Assembly: GCA_049431945.1 (NCBI GenBank)
Contig: JBMTDJ010000002.1
Location: 21,646 to 85,645, forward strand
DNA: 64,000 bases
DNA from: Mxb001 sp049431945
GTDB taxonomy: Bacteria > Actinomycetota > Actinomycetes > S36-B12
Direction of reading: 5' to 3'
Positions 17,670 through 25,672 of the stretch are shown here, one piece after another (the first letter of the stretch is position 1; each line of letters begins with the position of its first letter). The position numbers were made by a program, and so were the translations under genes. Under the pieces are notes generated by a model. That model saw nothing but the letters and a program-made list of their open reading frames with translations. It searched no databases and had not been told where the DNA came from.

Positions 17670-17683
17670 CATGGGGGCCCATG
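17670..17683 (+). terminator. Small GC-rich hairpin between whiA and gap
   Basis: CATGGG and CCCATG form a 6-bp perfect stem around GG. There is no T tract, so this is at best a weak factor-assisted terminator or part of the gap control region. Confidence 0.3.
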
Positions 17684-17697
17684 TAAACGTGTACGGT
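17683..17697 (+). promoter_or_regulatory. gap promoter -10 box with overlapping near-palindrome
   Basis: TACGGT at 17692-17697 is a likely -10 box and would give a leader of about 32 bases before the gap GTG. A 12-base near-palindrome, GTAAACGTGTAC at 17683-17694 with one mismatched pair, overlaps the box and is a candidate operator. No recognisable -35 box. Confidence 0.45.
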
Positions 17698-17735
17698 AGG
17701 GTTTTGGAAGTCGTCACCTTCATCGGGAGAGCAAC

Positions 17736-18743
17736 GTGACCATCACCGTGGGCATCAACGGATTCGGCCGCATCGGCCGCAACTTCTATCGGGCTCTGGT
17801 GGCCTCCGGCGCGCCTGATATCGAGGTGGTCGGCATCAACGATCTCACCGACACCGAGACGCTGGCCCATCTACTCAAGTACGACAGTGTGCTGGGACGC
17901 TTCCCCCTGCCGGTGAGTTACGGCGATGGCACCCTCACGGTGGGCGACAGGACGATCACGGTGACGGCCGAGAAGGATCCGGCGGCGCTGCCCTGGGGCT
18001 CACTCGGCGTGGACATCGTCATCGAGTCGACAGGCCACTTCACCGACGCAACCAAGGCGCGGGCGCATCTGGACGCTGGCGCGAAGAAGGTGATCATCTC
18101 GGCCCCGGCCAAGAATGAGGACATCACCATCGTCATGGGTGTCAACGAGATCGACTACGACCCGACCAAGGACTCGGTCATCTCCAACGCCTCGTGCACC
18201 ACGAATTGTCTCGCGCCGATGGCCAAGGTCCTCGACGACTCTTTCGGCATCGTGCGGGGCATGATGACGACGATTCACGCATATACGAACGACCAGCGGA
18301 TCCTGGATTTCCCTCACTCGGATCTGCGACGCGCCCGTGCTGCTGCGATCAACATGATTCCGACCACGACGGGAGCGGCCAAGGCCATCGGCCTGGTGCT
18401 GCCGCAGCTGAAGGGGCGCCTCGACGGCTATGCGATGCGCGTGCCCACTCCTACGGGATCGGCCACCGACCTCACCGTGGAACTCGCCCGGCCGGCCACC
18501 GCTGACGAGATCAACACGGCGATGAAGGTGGCGAGCGAAGGGGCCCTCAAGGGCATCCTGCAGTACACCGCGGACCCGATCGTCTCCACGGACATCGTGA
18601 CCGATCCGGCATCTGTCATCTTCGACTCCGGGCTGACTAACTCCATGGGGACCATGGCCAAGGTCGTGGGCTGGTACGACAACGAGTGGGGCTACTCCAA
18701 TCGCCTCATCGATCTCACGCAGTACGTCGGCGCGCGCCTGTGA
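17736..18743 (+). CDS. gap: Glyceraldehyde-3-phosphate dehydrogenase, type I
   Basis: Converts glyceraldehyde 3-phosphate to 1,3-bisphosphoglycerate with NAD in glycolysis. The 335-residue protein has the N-terminal Rossmann motif NGFGRIGRNFYR, the catalytic SNASCTTNC with Cys154, and the C-terminal WYDNEWGYSNR. The Asp at the end of strand two is replaced by NDLTD (GINDLTD), with Asp at the position usual for NAD-specific enzymes nearby. The GTG is preceded by GGGAGAG. It overlaps pgk by GTGA and heads a gap-pgk-tpiA set, which is the standard actinobacterial glycolytic cluster downstream of whiA. Confidence 0.98.
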   Translation: MTITVGINGFGRIGRNFYRALVASGAPDIEVVGINDLTDTETLAHLLKYDSVLGRFPLPVSYGDGTLTVGDRTITVTAEKDPAALPWGSLGVDIVIESTGHFTDATKARAHLDAGAKKVIISAPAKNEDITIVMGVNEIDYDPTKDSVISNASCTTNCLAPMAKVLDDSFGIVRGMMTTIHAYTNDQRILDFPHSDLRRARAAAINMIPTTTGAAKAIGLVLPQLKGRLDGYAMRVPTPTGSATDLTVELARPATADEINTAMKVASEGALKGILQYTADPIVSTDIVTDPASVIFDSGLTNSMGTMAKVVGWYDNEWGYSNRLIDLTQYVGARL

Positions 18744-19945
18744 GCGATCGGCTCTCCGCGCTCGACGTTTCCGGGCGCACCGTCCTCGTCCGCAGCGATC
18801 TCAACGTACCCATGGCGAAGGATGCCCCCGTCATCACCGATGATGGGCGCATTCGCGCCAGCGCCCCCACCATCGCTCGCCTCCACGAGCGCGGTGCCCG
18901 GGTCGTCGTTGCTGCGCATCTGGGTCGCCCGAAGGGCCAGGTGAATCCCGCGTTGTCCCTTGCCCCGGTGGCTGATCGGCTCGCTGACGTTCTGGGGCTG
19001 CCAGTGACCTTCGTGCCCGCCGTGACGGGCGAGACCGTGGATGCGGCCATCGCAGCTCTTCCCATGGACGGCGTCGCGCTCCTGGAAAACGTCCGATTCG
19101 ACCCACGAGAGACCAGCAAGGACCCGATGGAGCGAGCCTCCCTCGCGCGCGAGTGGGCCACATGGGCTGACGCCTATGTCAGCGATGGCTTCGGTGTGGT
19201 GCACCGGGAGCAGGCGTCGGTGACCGATGTCGCTCGCGAGCTGCCTTCAGCCCCGGGTCTGCTCGTGGAGGCCGAGCTCACCAGCTTCGAGCGGGTCCTC
19301 CATGATCCTGCCCGCCCCTACGCTGTAGTTCTCGGCGGCGCCAAGGTGTCCGACAAGCTTGCCGTCATCGGCCACCTGCTCCAACGCGTCGACCGCATCC
19401 TCATCGGTGGTGGCATGGCGTTTACATTCCTCCGCGCGCAAGGATTCTCCGTCGGTGACTCGCTGCTGCAGGAGGATCTCATCCCCACGGTGCGCGAGAT
19501 CATGGACCGAGCGCGGCGGGACGGGGTCGACATCCTCCTTCCCGACGATGTCGTCATCGCATCGGAGTTCGCGGCGGACGCGACGACGCGCGTCGTGAGC
19601 GTCGGGGAGATCCCTGCTGGCTGGATGGGCCTGGACATCGGCCCCGACACCGCGCGCCGGTACGCAGCAGCCCTCGCCGACGCGCGAACCATCGTCTGGA
19701 ACGGTCCCATGGGCGTGTTCGAGATGCCCGCTTTCGCTGGGGGGACCCGGGTCATCGCCGAGACCATGGCGGCTTCGGACGCTTTCACGGTGGTCGGCGG
19801 CGGGGACTCCGCGGCCGCTATTCGCCACCTTGACATCGACGAAAAGCGCTTCAGCCACATCTCCACGGGGGGCGGTGCCAGCCTCGAGCTACTCGAGGGC
19901 AAGGATCTGCCCGGGATCTCCGTACTCGCGAAGGAGGGGCAATGA
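18740..19945 (+). CDS. pgk: Phosphoglycerate kinase
   Basis: Transfers phosphate from 1,3-bisphosphoglycerate to ADP, the first ATP-yielding step of lower glycolysis. The 401-residue protein has RSDLNVP near residue 16, HLGRPKG near 54, LLENVRFDPRE near 111, the KVSDKLAVI segment near 206, and the nucleotide-binding GGGDSAAAI near 353 followed by STGGGASLELLEG. The GTG overlaps the gap stop, and the gene ends ATGA with tpiA, so the three glycolytic enzymes should be made together. A longer in-frame extension into gap is a shadow. Confidence 0.98.
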   Translation: MSDRLSALDVSGRTVLVRSDLNVPMAKDAPVITDDGRIRASAPTIARLHERGARVVVAAHLGRPKGQVNPALSLAPVADRLADVLGLPVTFVPAVTGETVDAAIAALPMDGVALLENVRFDPRETSKDPMERASLAREWATWADAYVSDGFGVVHREQASVTDVARELPSAPGLLVEAELTSFERVLHDPARPYAVVLGGAKVSDKLAVIGHLLQRVDRILIGGGMAFTFLRAQGFSVGDSLLQEDLIPTVREIMDRARRDGVDILLPDDVVIASEFAADATTRVVSVGEIPAGWMGLDIGPDTARRYAAALADARTIVWNGPMGVFEMPAFAGGTRVIAETMAASDAFTVVGGGDSAAAIRHLDIDEKRFSHISTGGGASLELLEGKDLPGISVLAKEGQ

Positions 19946-20739
19946 CCGAGGGGCGCCGCCCGCTCATGGCGGGCAATTGGAAGATGAACGTCAATCACCT
20001 CGAGGCCATCGCGCTTGTCCAGAAGCTGGCATTTGCCCTCAATGACGCTGACTATGACGCGGTCGATGTCGCTGTCATCCCGCCCTTCACGGACCTCCGG
20101 TCGGTCCAGACGCTCATCGATGGCGACAGATACCGCATCACGTACGGCGCCCAGGATCTCTCGGTTCATGATTCCGGTGCCTACACCGGAGAGATCTCGG
20201 GCGCGATGCTCGCCAAGCTCGGCTGCACCTACGTGCTCGTGGGGCACAGCGAGAGACGCGAGTACCACGCCGAAGGCGACGACATTGTGGCGGCCAAGGT
20301 CCGTGCTGCCCAGCGTCACGGACTCACTCCTATCCTGTGCGTGGGAGAGGGCCTGGATGTGCGCCGCGAGGGCGGCCAGGTGCCGCACGTTCTCGCGCAG
20401 GTGACGGCGGCGATTGACGGACTCGCGCCCGACGCTGTGTCATCCGTTGTCATCGCCTATGAGCCTGTGTGGGCGATCGGCACGGGCGAGGTGGCGACAC
20501 CTGCGGACGCGCAGGAGGTCTGCGGCGCCATCCGCGCACTGCTGGAGGAGCAGATAGGAACGGGAGCGGATGCCGTGCGTATCCTCTACGGCGGGTCGGT
20601 GAAGGTCTCGAATGTTGCCGCCATCATGGCCCAGGAGGATGTCGACGGGTGCCTGGTCGGAGGAGCCAGCCTCGACCCGGACGAGTTCGTGGGCATCGTG
20701 CGCTACCGGCTGCTCAACGCCGAGCAGGCGGGGGAGTGA
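19942..20739 (+). CDS. tpiA: Triose-phosphate isomerase
   Basis: Interconverts dihydroxyacetone phosphate and glyceraldehyde 3-phosphate. The 265-residue TIM barrel has the substrate Lys in AGNWKMN (Lys14), catalytic His in VGHSERRE, the catalytic Glu in AYEPVWAIGTGE, the flexible loop 6 immediately after it, and YGGSVK near 217. Full length. ATG overlaps the pgk stop. Followed by secG with its own promoter. Confidence 0.98.
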   Translation: MTEGRRPLMAGNWKMNVNHLEAIALVQKLAFALNDADYDAVDVAVIPPFTDLRSVQTLIDGDRYRITYGAQDLSVHDSGAYTGEISGAMLAKLGCTYVLVGHSERREYHAEGDDIVAAKVRAAQRHGLTPILCVGEGLDVRREGGQVPHVLAQVTAAIDGLAPDAVSSVVIAYEPVWAIGTGEVATPADAQEVCGAIRALLEEQIGTGADAVRILYGGSVKVSNVAAIMAQEDVDGCLVGGASLDPDEFVGIVRYRLLNAEQAGE

Positions 20740-20752
20740 ACCACTCGCGTGG

Positions 20753-20758
20753 TACGGT
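20753..20758 (+). promoter_or_regulatory. -10 box, secG
   Basis: TACGGT 52 bases before the secG GTG, the same hexamer as at gap. It would give a leader of about 45 bases that carries the GGAGG ribosome binding site. Confidence 0.4.
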
Positions 20759-20809
20759 CATCGACGTCCCCGGGCGCGCAATGCGCCCTTCGCATGGAGG
20801 AGTGACAGC

Positions 20810-21058
20810 GTGACGACCGTCCTCGTCATCGCCTTGGCGATCCTGCTGGTGATCACCAGCGTCTTGCTGGTCGTCCTTATTCTTCTGCACCGGGGAAAGG
20901 GCGGCGGCCTGTCCGACCTGTTCGGCGGTGGGGTCAGTTCGTCGATCGGCGGGTCATCGGTCGCGGAAAAGAACCTCGATCGGTTGACGGTGGGCATCGC
21001 TCTCATCTGGGCGGCTTCCATTGTCGCGGTCGGTCTACTCGTTCGAACCGGTTCGTAG
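20810..21058 (+). CDS. secG: Preprotein translocase subunit SecG
   Basis: Small accessory subunit of the SecYEG channel in the inner membrane. The 82-residue protein has two membrane segments (about residues 3-24 and 59-78) joined by the conserved cytoplasmic loop with LLHRGKGGGLSDLFGG and a Ser/Gly-rich stretch. The GTG has GGAGG nine bases upstream. The longer in-frame reading begins inside tpiA and is not supported. secG downstream of tpiA is the usual actinobacterial place. Confidence 0.93.
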   Translation: MTTVLVIALAILLVITSVLLVVLILLHRGKGGGLSDLFGGGVSSSIGGSSVAEKNLDRLTVGIALIWAASIVAVGLLVRTGS

Positions 21059-21094
21059 CAGCAGTCCACATCAAGACCACGTCGAGGAGGGCTA

Positions 21095-21427
21095 GTGGCC
21101 GGAGGAAGTGCGATTCGTGGCAGCCGCGTAGGCGCAGGCCCCATGGGCGAAGCCGAACGGGGCGAGACCGCACCGCGCGTGTTCGTCACCTTCTGGTGTG
21201 CACGCGGCCATGAGACGACTCCGAGCTTCGCCGCCGATGCTCCGATCCCGGACCAGTGGGATTGCCCTCGATGCGGCTGGCCGGCCAGCCAGGACGAGCA
21301 GGCGCCACCCGCGCCGCCGAAGATCGAGCCGTACAAGACGCACCTTGCCTACGTGAAGGAGCGTCGGAGCGACGAGGACGGCGCCGCAATCTTGGAAGAG
21401 GCGCTCGAAAAGCTACGTCGGTCTTAG
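21095..21427 (+). CDS. rbpA: RNA polymerase-binding protein RbpA
   Basis: RbpA is an actinobacteria-specific transcription factor that binds RNA polymerase and the principal sigma factor and stabilises the open complex. The 110-residue protein has the basic linker region SRVGAGPMGEAERGE, the zinc-binding-like core with CARGH and CPRCGWPA, and the sigma-interaction domain PYKTHLAYVKERRSDEDG near the C-terminus. The GTG start is preceded by GAGGAGGG. The 3' end overlaps the convergent pgl gene by 15 bases. RbpA matters for the promoter signals discussed here because it assists weak -10-dominated promoters (known role; the link is inference). Confidence 0.96.
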   Translation: MAGGSAIRGSRVGAGPMGEAERGETAPRVFVTFWCARGHETTPSFAADAPIPDQWDCPRCGWPASQDEQAPPAPPKIEPYKTHLAYVKERRSDEDGAAILEEALEKLRRS

Positions 21428-22141
21428 CGCCGACGCTGCCGCGGAGTCGATCCAGGCGACGCAGGCCCGGGTGCCCACGGCGCCCGCTGCTGGCACGTCC
21501 ACGGGATTCGTCGTGGGGTCCATCGCTTGAGCAATGGCTGCGGCCTTCTCCTGGCCCGCGGCGACAAGCCACACGTCGTCCGCCGACCGGATGGTCGGGA
21601 ACGTCATCGTGATTCGGGTGGGAGGCGGCTTGGGGCTTGCGTGAACCGCGACGATGGCGTCACCAGTTTTGGCGGCGGGCGATTCCGGGAAGATCGAGGC
21701 CACATGGCCCTCCGGGCCCACACCCAGGAGCAGTACATCGAACCGCGGTAGCGATCCGTCGGCCGATGACCGCGCAAGCGCGTCGGCGTAGTCAAGAGCG
21801 GCTTGCTCGACCCCCTGACCCGTGTCGGCGGGCATCGCATGAACATGGCCAGGTACGAGGGGGACCCGGTCGAGCAGGACAGCGGCTGCCTGGGTGACGT
21901 TGCGGTCGGGATCGCCGTCGGGAAGGAACCTCTCGTCACCCCACCACAGATGGAGCGCCGACCAGTCGACGGGCAGTGGGGCGAGGGCAGCCATGACAGC
22001 AGTTCCGATGCCGCCTCCCGTGAGCACCACATGGGCGACCCCCCGCTCCTGCTGTGCCACCGCGATGCGGTCCGCCAGTGCCTGCGCAACGTCCGTCGCG
22101 AGAGCGTCTGCGGTAGGGCGTACTTCGACGGTCCTGTTCAC
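21413..22141 (-). CDS. pgl: 6-phosphogluconolactonase
   Basis: Hydrolyses 6-phosphogluconolactone in the oxidative pentose phosphate pathway. The 242-residue protein belongs to the DevB/SOL group and has VVLTGGGIGTAV near residue 37, LHLWWGDERFLP near 64, the RNVTQ segment following it, LLLGVGPEGHVASIFP near 140, and a C-terminal region with VPAAGAV. The start is taken as GTG at 22141, which overlaps the opcA stop (GTGA) as at every other junction of this operon; an ATG five codons upstream would lie inside opcA. Last gene of tkt-tal-zwf-opcA-pgl. Confidence 0.93.
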   Translation of the reverse strand: MNRTVEVRPTADALATDVAQALADRIAVAQQERGVAHVVLTGGGIGTAVMAALAPLPVDWSALHLWWGDERFLPDGDPDRNVTQAAAVLLDRVPLVPGHVHAMPADTGQGVEQAALDYADALARSSADGSLPRFDVLLLGVGPEGHVASIFPESPAAKTGDAIVAVHASPKPPPTRITMTFPTIRSADDVWLVAAGQEKAAAIAQAMDPTTNPVDVPAAGAVGTRACVAWIDSAAASALRPT

Positions 22142-23040
22142 GACTGATCCCCCCATGATGCGAGCACGTCCCCATAGACCTCGTCCGGATCAAGGCGGCG
22201 CAGTTCCTCGCTCAGCAGGTCTGGCAGGCCCCGTCGGGGTAGCGCGATCGTCGACTCGGGCACGCCGGGCCGGGTGAGTGTGGCGACCGATCCATCCGGT
22301 CGCGACAAGGTGATCGCGCCTTGCGGCGTATCCAGGGCGACCTGCGTGATGCCGGGGCCGTCCGCCGCGGTGAATGCGACCTCGATGCTCAGTGCCCAGC
22401 GCAGCCAGGCGGCGAGCAGGATGGCGCTGGGATTGTCGGCCTCGGCTTCGACACTGGCCGAGCGCACCGCGGTCCGACCGTCATCGAGGAGCGATGCCAG
22501 CGCGCTGCGCCAGGACGTGAGTCGTGTCCAGGCCAGGTCGCAGTCCCCAGGGACGTATCCGGCTCGGCGCTCCCTCAGAGCTGCCGCGGGATCTACCGCT
22601 GTCGCGGTGTCGGTGATCCGTCGCTGGCAGTGCCGGCCGATGGGGTCATCGGCCGGGACGGGAGGAGGATCGGTCGGCCACCAGGAGACGACGGGTGTAT
22701 CTGGGAGTAGCAGGGGGATCACGACGGAGTTTGCATGCCCGGAGCGATCACCGCGCAGCCGGACGATGGCGACCTCGCCCGGGCCGTCATCCCCGCCGAC
22801 CATGACCTGGGCATCGATCTGGTCGGTGCCCCGGCCGGGACGCGGGATGAGTGTGAGAATCCGCATCGGATGCTGGCGCGCGGACAGCACCGCTGCCTCC
22901 GTGGCGTCCGACGCGAACTCCTCGTCGCTGAGGATGAGCATGGTGAGGACCATCCCGGTGGCCGGGGATCCCATGCGATGCCGCTCCTCGGCGATCGCGC
23001 GGGAGATCTCACCGCCGCTGGTGTCCTCGAGGCGGATCAT
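22138..23040 (-). CDS. opcA: Glucose-6-phosphate dehydrogenase assembly protein OpcA
   Basis: OpcA promotes assembly or redox control of glucose-6-phosphate dehydrogenase in actinobacteria and cyanobacteria. The 300-residue protein begins MIRLEDTSGGEISRA and contains the conserved VVSWWPTDPP near residue 117 and the CDLAWTRLTSWR segment near 172. The ATG at 23040 overlaps the zwf stop by four bases; an upstream in-frame ATG at 23052 lies within zwf. Always paired with zwf in actinobacteria, as here. Confidence 0.93.
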   Translation of the reverse strand: MIRLEDTSGGEISRAIAEERHRMGSPATGMVLTMLILSDEEFASDATEAAVLSARQHPMRILTLIPRPGRGTDQIDAQVMVGGDDGPGEVAIVRLRGDRSGHANSVVIPLLLPDTPVVSWWPTDPPPVPADDPIGRHCQRRITDTATAVDPAAALRERRAGYVPGDCDLAWTRLTSWRSALASLLDDGRTAVRSASVEAEADNPSAILLAAWLRWALSIEVAFTAADGPGITQVALDTPQGAITLSRPDGSVATLTRPGVPESTIALPRRGLPDLLSEELRRLDPDEVYGDVLASWGDQS

Positions 23041-24557
23041 GGGCGCCTCCATTGACGGCCGTCACGGGCGATCATGTCGTAGGCGCACGCCGGGCCCCAT
23101 CCGCCGGAAGCGTACTGCTCCGGCTGTCCCATGCCGGACCACTGGTCGAGGATCGGATCGAGGATGCGCCAACTCAGATCCACCTCGGTGCTATTGGGGA
23201 ACAGTGGCGGCTCCCCGAGGAGCACGTCGAGGATGAGACGCTCATACGCCTCGGGGCTGGTATCGACGAATGAATCGCCGTATTGGAAGTCCATGGTGAC
23301 GTCGCGTACGTCCATGCCCGTCGTTCCCGGCACCTTGGAGCCGAAGCGCACGGTCACCCCCTCGTCAGGCTGGATGCGAAAGACCAGGGCGTTGTCGGAC
23401 AGTTCGCCGACCGAAGACAGCTCGAAAGGAAGGTGCGGCGCCCGCTTGAAGATGACGGCAACCTCCGTCACTCGCCGGCCGAGCCGCTTGCCCGTGCGCA
23501 GGTAGAACGGCACCCCCGCCCAGCGCCGGTTGTCCACGGTCACGCGGATCGCGGCGAAGGTCTCCGTGGTGCTGCCTGGCGGGATTCCTTCCTCTTCGAG
23601 GAATCCGCGCACGGGAACGCCGCCTTGCCAACCGGCGGCGTACTGGCCGCGCGCGGTGTGTGCGGCAATATCCTCGGGCACCGTGATGGCGCTGAGGACC
23701 TTCTCCTTCTCTGTGCGCACCTCGCGGGGTCGGAAGGAGAGCGGCTCCTCCATTGCGGTGAGGGCCAAAAGCTGCAGCAGATGGTTCTGGATCACGTCTC
23801 GTGCGGCACCAATGCCGTCGTAGTAGCCCGCGCGGCCGGCAATGCCGATGTCCTCGGCTTGGGTGATCTGCACGTTGTCAACGAAGTTCGAATTCCACAG
23901 GGGCTCGAACATCGTGTTGGCGAAGCGGACAGCGAGGATGTTCTGAACTGTCTCCTTGCCGAGATAGTGGTCGATACGGAAGATCTCGTCCGGGGTGAAT
24001 GCCGAATTGAGCACTCGATCGAGCTCCTCAGCGCTAGCCAGATCGTGCCCGAAGGGCTTCTCGATCACGACCCGGCGCCATTCACCATCCTTGCGCTCAC
24101 TGAGCCCGCTCGCTTTGAGATGTTCGACGACGACGGGGAAGAGGCCGGGAGGAATTGAGAGGTAGAACGCGTGATTGCCCATGGTGCCGCGTTGGTCGTC
24201 CACCTCTGCGACAACCCTCGCCAGCTGGCGATAGGCGTCCGCGTCGGCAATGTCGCCCTCGACGAAGCGGATGCCCTCGGAGAGTTGCGCCCATACGTCC
24301 TCGCGAAACGGCGTGCGGGCGTACTCGCGAACGGCGTCGTGCACCTCCTGTGCGAAGTCCTCGTCGTCCCACTGTCTTCGCGCGAAGCCGACGAGCCCGA
24401 AGCCCGGGGGGAGCAGTCCCCTGTTAGCTAGATCGTAAATGGCGGGCATGATCTTTTTGCGCGCGAGGTCGCCGGTGACGCCGAAGAGCACGAGACCACA
24501 GGGGCCGGCGACCTTGGGGAGTCGCCGATCCCGAGGATCCCGAAGCGGGTTGATCAT
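23037..24557 (-). CDS. zwf: Glucose-6-phosphate 1-dehydrogenase
   Basis: Oxidises glucose 6-phosphate to 6-phosphogluconolactone with NADP, feeding NADPH to biosynthesis. The 506-residue protein has the dinucleotide fold LFGVTGDLARKK near residue 25, the substrate signature VIEKPFGHDL near 170, RIDHYLGKE near 196 with the catalytic His, and the C-terminal WRILDPIL. The two ends overlap tal and opcA (ATGA at both). Full length for bacterial enzymes. Confidence 0.97.
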   Translation of the reverse strand: MINPLRDPRDRRLPKVAGPCGLVLFGVTGDLARKKIMPAIYDLANRGLLPPGFGLVGFARRQWDDEDFAQEVHDAVREYARTPFREDVWAQLSEGIRFVEGDIADADAYRQLARVVAEVDDQRGTMGNHAFYLSIPPGLFPVVVEHLKASGLSERKDGEWRRVVIEKPFGHDLASAEELDRVLNSAFTPDEIFRIDHYLGKETVQNILAVRFANTMFEPLWNSNFVDNVQITQAEDIGIAGRAGYYDGIGAARDVIQNHLLQLLALTAMEEPLSFRPREVRTEKEKVLSAITVPEDIAAHTARGQYAAGWQGGVPVRGFLEEEGIPPGSTTETFAAIRVTVDNRRWAGVPFYLRTGKRLGRRVTEVAVIFKRAPHLPFELSSVGELSDNALVFRIQPDEGVTVRFGSKVPGTTGMDVRDVTMDFQYGDSFVDTSPEAYERLILDVLLGEPPLFPNSTEVDLSWRILDPILDQWSGMGQPEQYASGGWGPACAYDMIARDGRQWRRP

Positions 24558-25672
24558 CGAACCGCGTCATCCAGAGCCTGCTGGACCGTGGTGAGGAGCT
24601 CCGCCCATGATGCGTCGAACTTCTCCACGCCCTCGTCCTCGAGTACTTGGCAGACCTCGGGCTCGTGAATACCCAGGGCGGAGAGGGCGTCCCAGACCGC
24701 ACGGGACTCGTCCTGGGTTCCGCTCACCGTGTCACGCACCTCACCGGTGTACCCGGCGCACGCTGCAAGGGTCGCGGCCGGCATCGTGTTGACGCATCCC
24801 GGCGCGACGAGGCCCATGACGTAGAGCGTCGGTGGGAAGGCGGGGTCCTTGACCCCCGTCGACGCCCACAGCGGCCGCTGCGTGCGCGCGCCCAGTGCCG
24901 CGAGCGACCGCCATCGATCCGACGCCATGGCCTCCTGGTATACCCCCCAGGCGAGTCGCGCGCTGGCCAGGCCGGCCTTGCCCCGCAGGGCCTGCGCCTC
25001 GTCAGTTCCCACGGCTGCGAGGCGCTTGTCGACCTCGGTGTCCATGCGGCTGACGAAGAATGACGCAACGGACTCGATCTTGGACAGGTCATGACCGTGG
25101 GAGTGAGCGCGTTCTAGACCCGACATCCATGCATCGAGCACCTCGGCGTAGCGCTCGATGCTGAAGATGAGGGTGACGTTGACGCTAATGCCCGATCCGA
25201 GCGTTTCCGTGATGGCAGGCAGCCCTTCGGCCGTGCCAGGGATCTTGATGAGCACGTTGCCGCGATCCACCATGCCATGGAGGAGTCGCGCCTGGAGGAT
25301 CGTGCCGTCGGTGTCACGCGCCAGGCGCGGATCCACCTCGATCGAGACACGTCCATCCACCCCGTCGGAATCACGCCATAGGCCGGAGAAGATGTCGCAC
25401 GCTTCGCGCACGTCCGTCGTAGTGAGAGCGCGCACTGCATCGTCTACTGACGCGCCCGACTCTCGGAGCTCCCGGATCTGGTCGGCGTATGCGGAGCTAG
25501 CACCACTGAGCGCCTTGGCAAAGATCGTCGGGTTCGTCGTCACGCCGCGCACGTCCTCGTGGGCGATGAGGTGGCCGAGGTCGCCGGACGCTATGCGTTC
25601 GCGATCGAGGTCATCAAGCCAGATAGACACCCCGGCCCGGGTGAGGGCAGTGAGAGCAGCAGGCGTGGTCAT
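24554..25672 (-). CDS. tal: Transaldolase
   Basis: Moves a dihydroxyacetone unit between sugar phosphates in the non-oxidative pentose phosphate pathway. The 372-residue protein is the long actinobacterial type (class with about 370 residues) and has the GVTTNPTIFAKAL signature near residue 35 and the Schiff-base Lys in VLIKIPGT near 137. ATG at 25672 overlaps the tkt stop; the reading further upstream is a shadow inside tkt. It overlaps zwf by ATGA. Confidence 0.97.
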   Translation of the reverse strand: MTTPAALTALTRAGVSIWLDDLDRERIASGDLGHLIAHEDVRGVTTNPTIFAKALSGASSAYADQIRELRESGASVDDAVRALTTTDVREACDIFSGLWRDSDGVDGRVSIEVDPRLARDTDGTILQARLLHGMVDRGNVLIKIPGTAEGLPAITETLGSGISVNVTLIFSIERYAEVLDAWMSGLERAHSHGHDLSKIESVASFFVSRMDTEVDKRLAAVGTDEAQALRGKAGLASARLAWGVYQEAMASDRWRSLAALGARTQRPLWASTGVKDPAFPPTLYVMGLVAPGCVNTMPAATLAACAGYTGEVRDTVSGTQDESRAVWDALSALGIHEPEVCQVLEDEGVEKFDASWAELLTTVQQALDDAVR

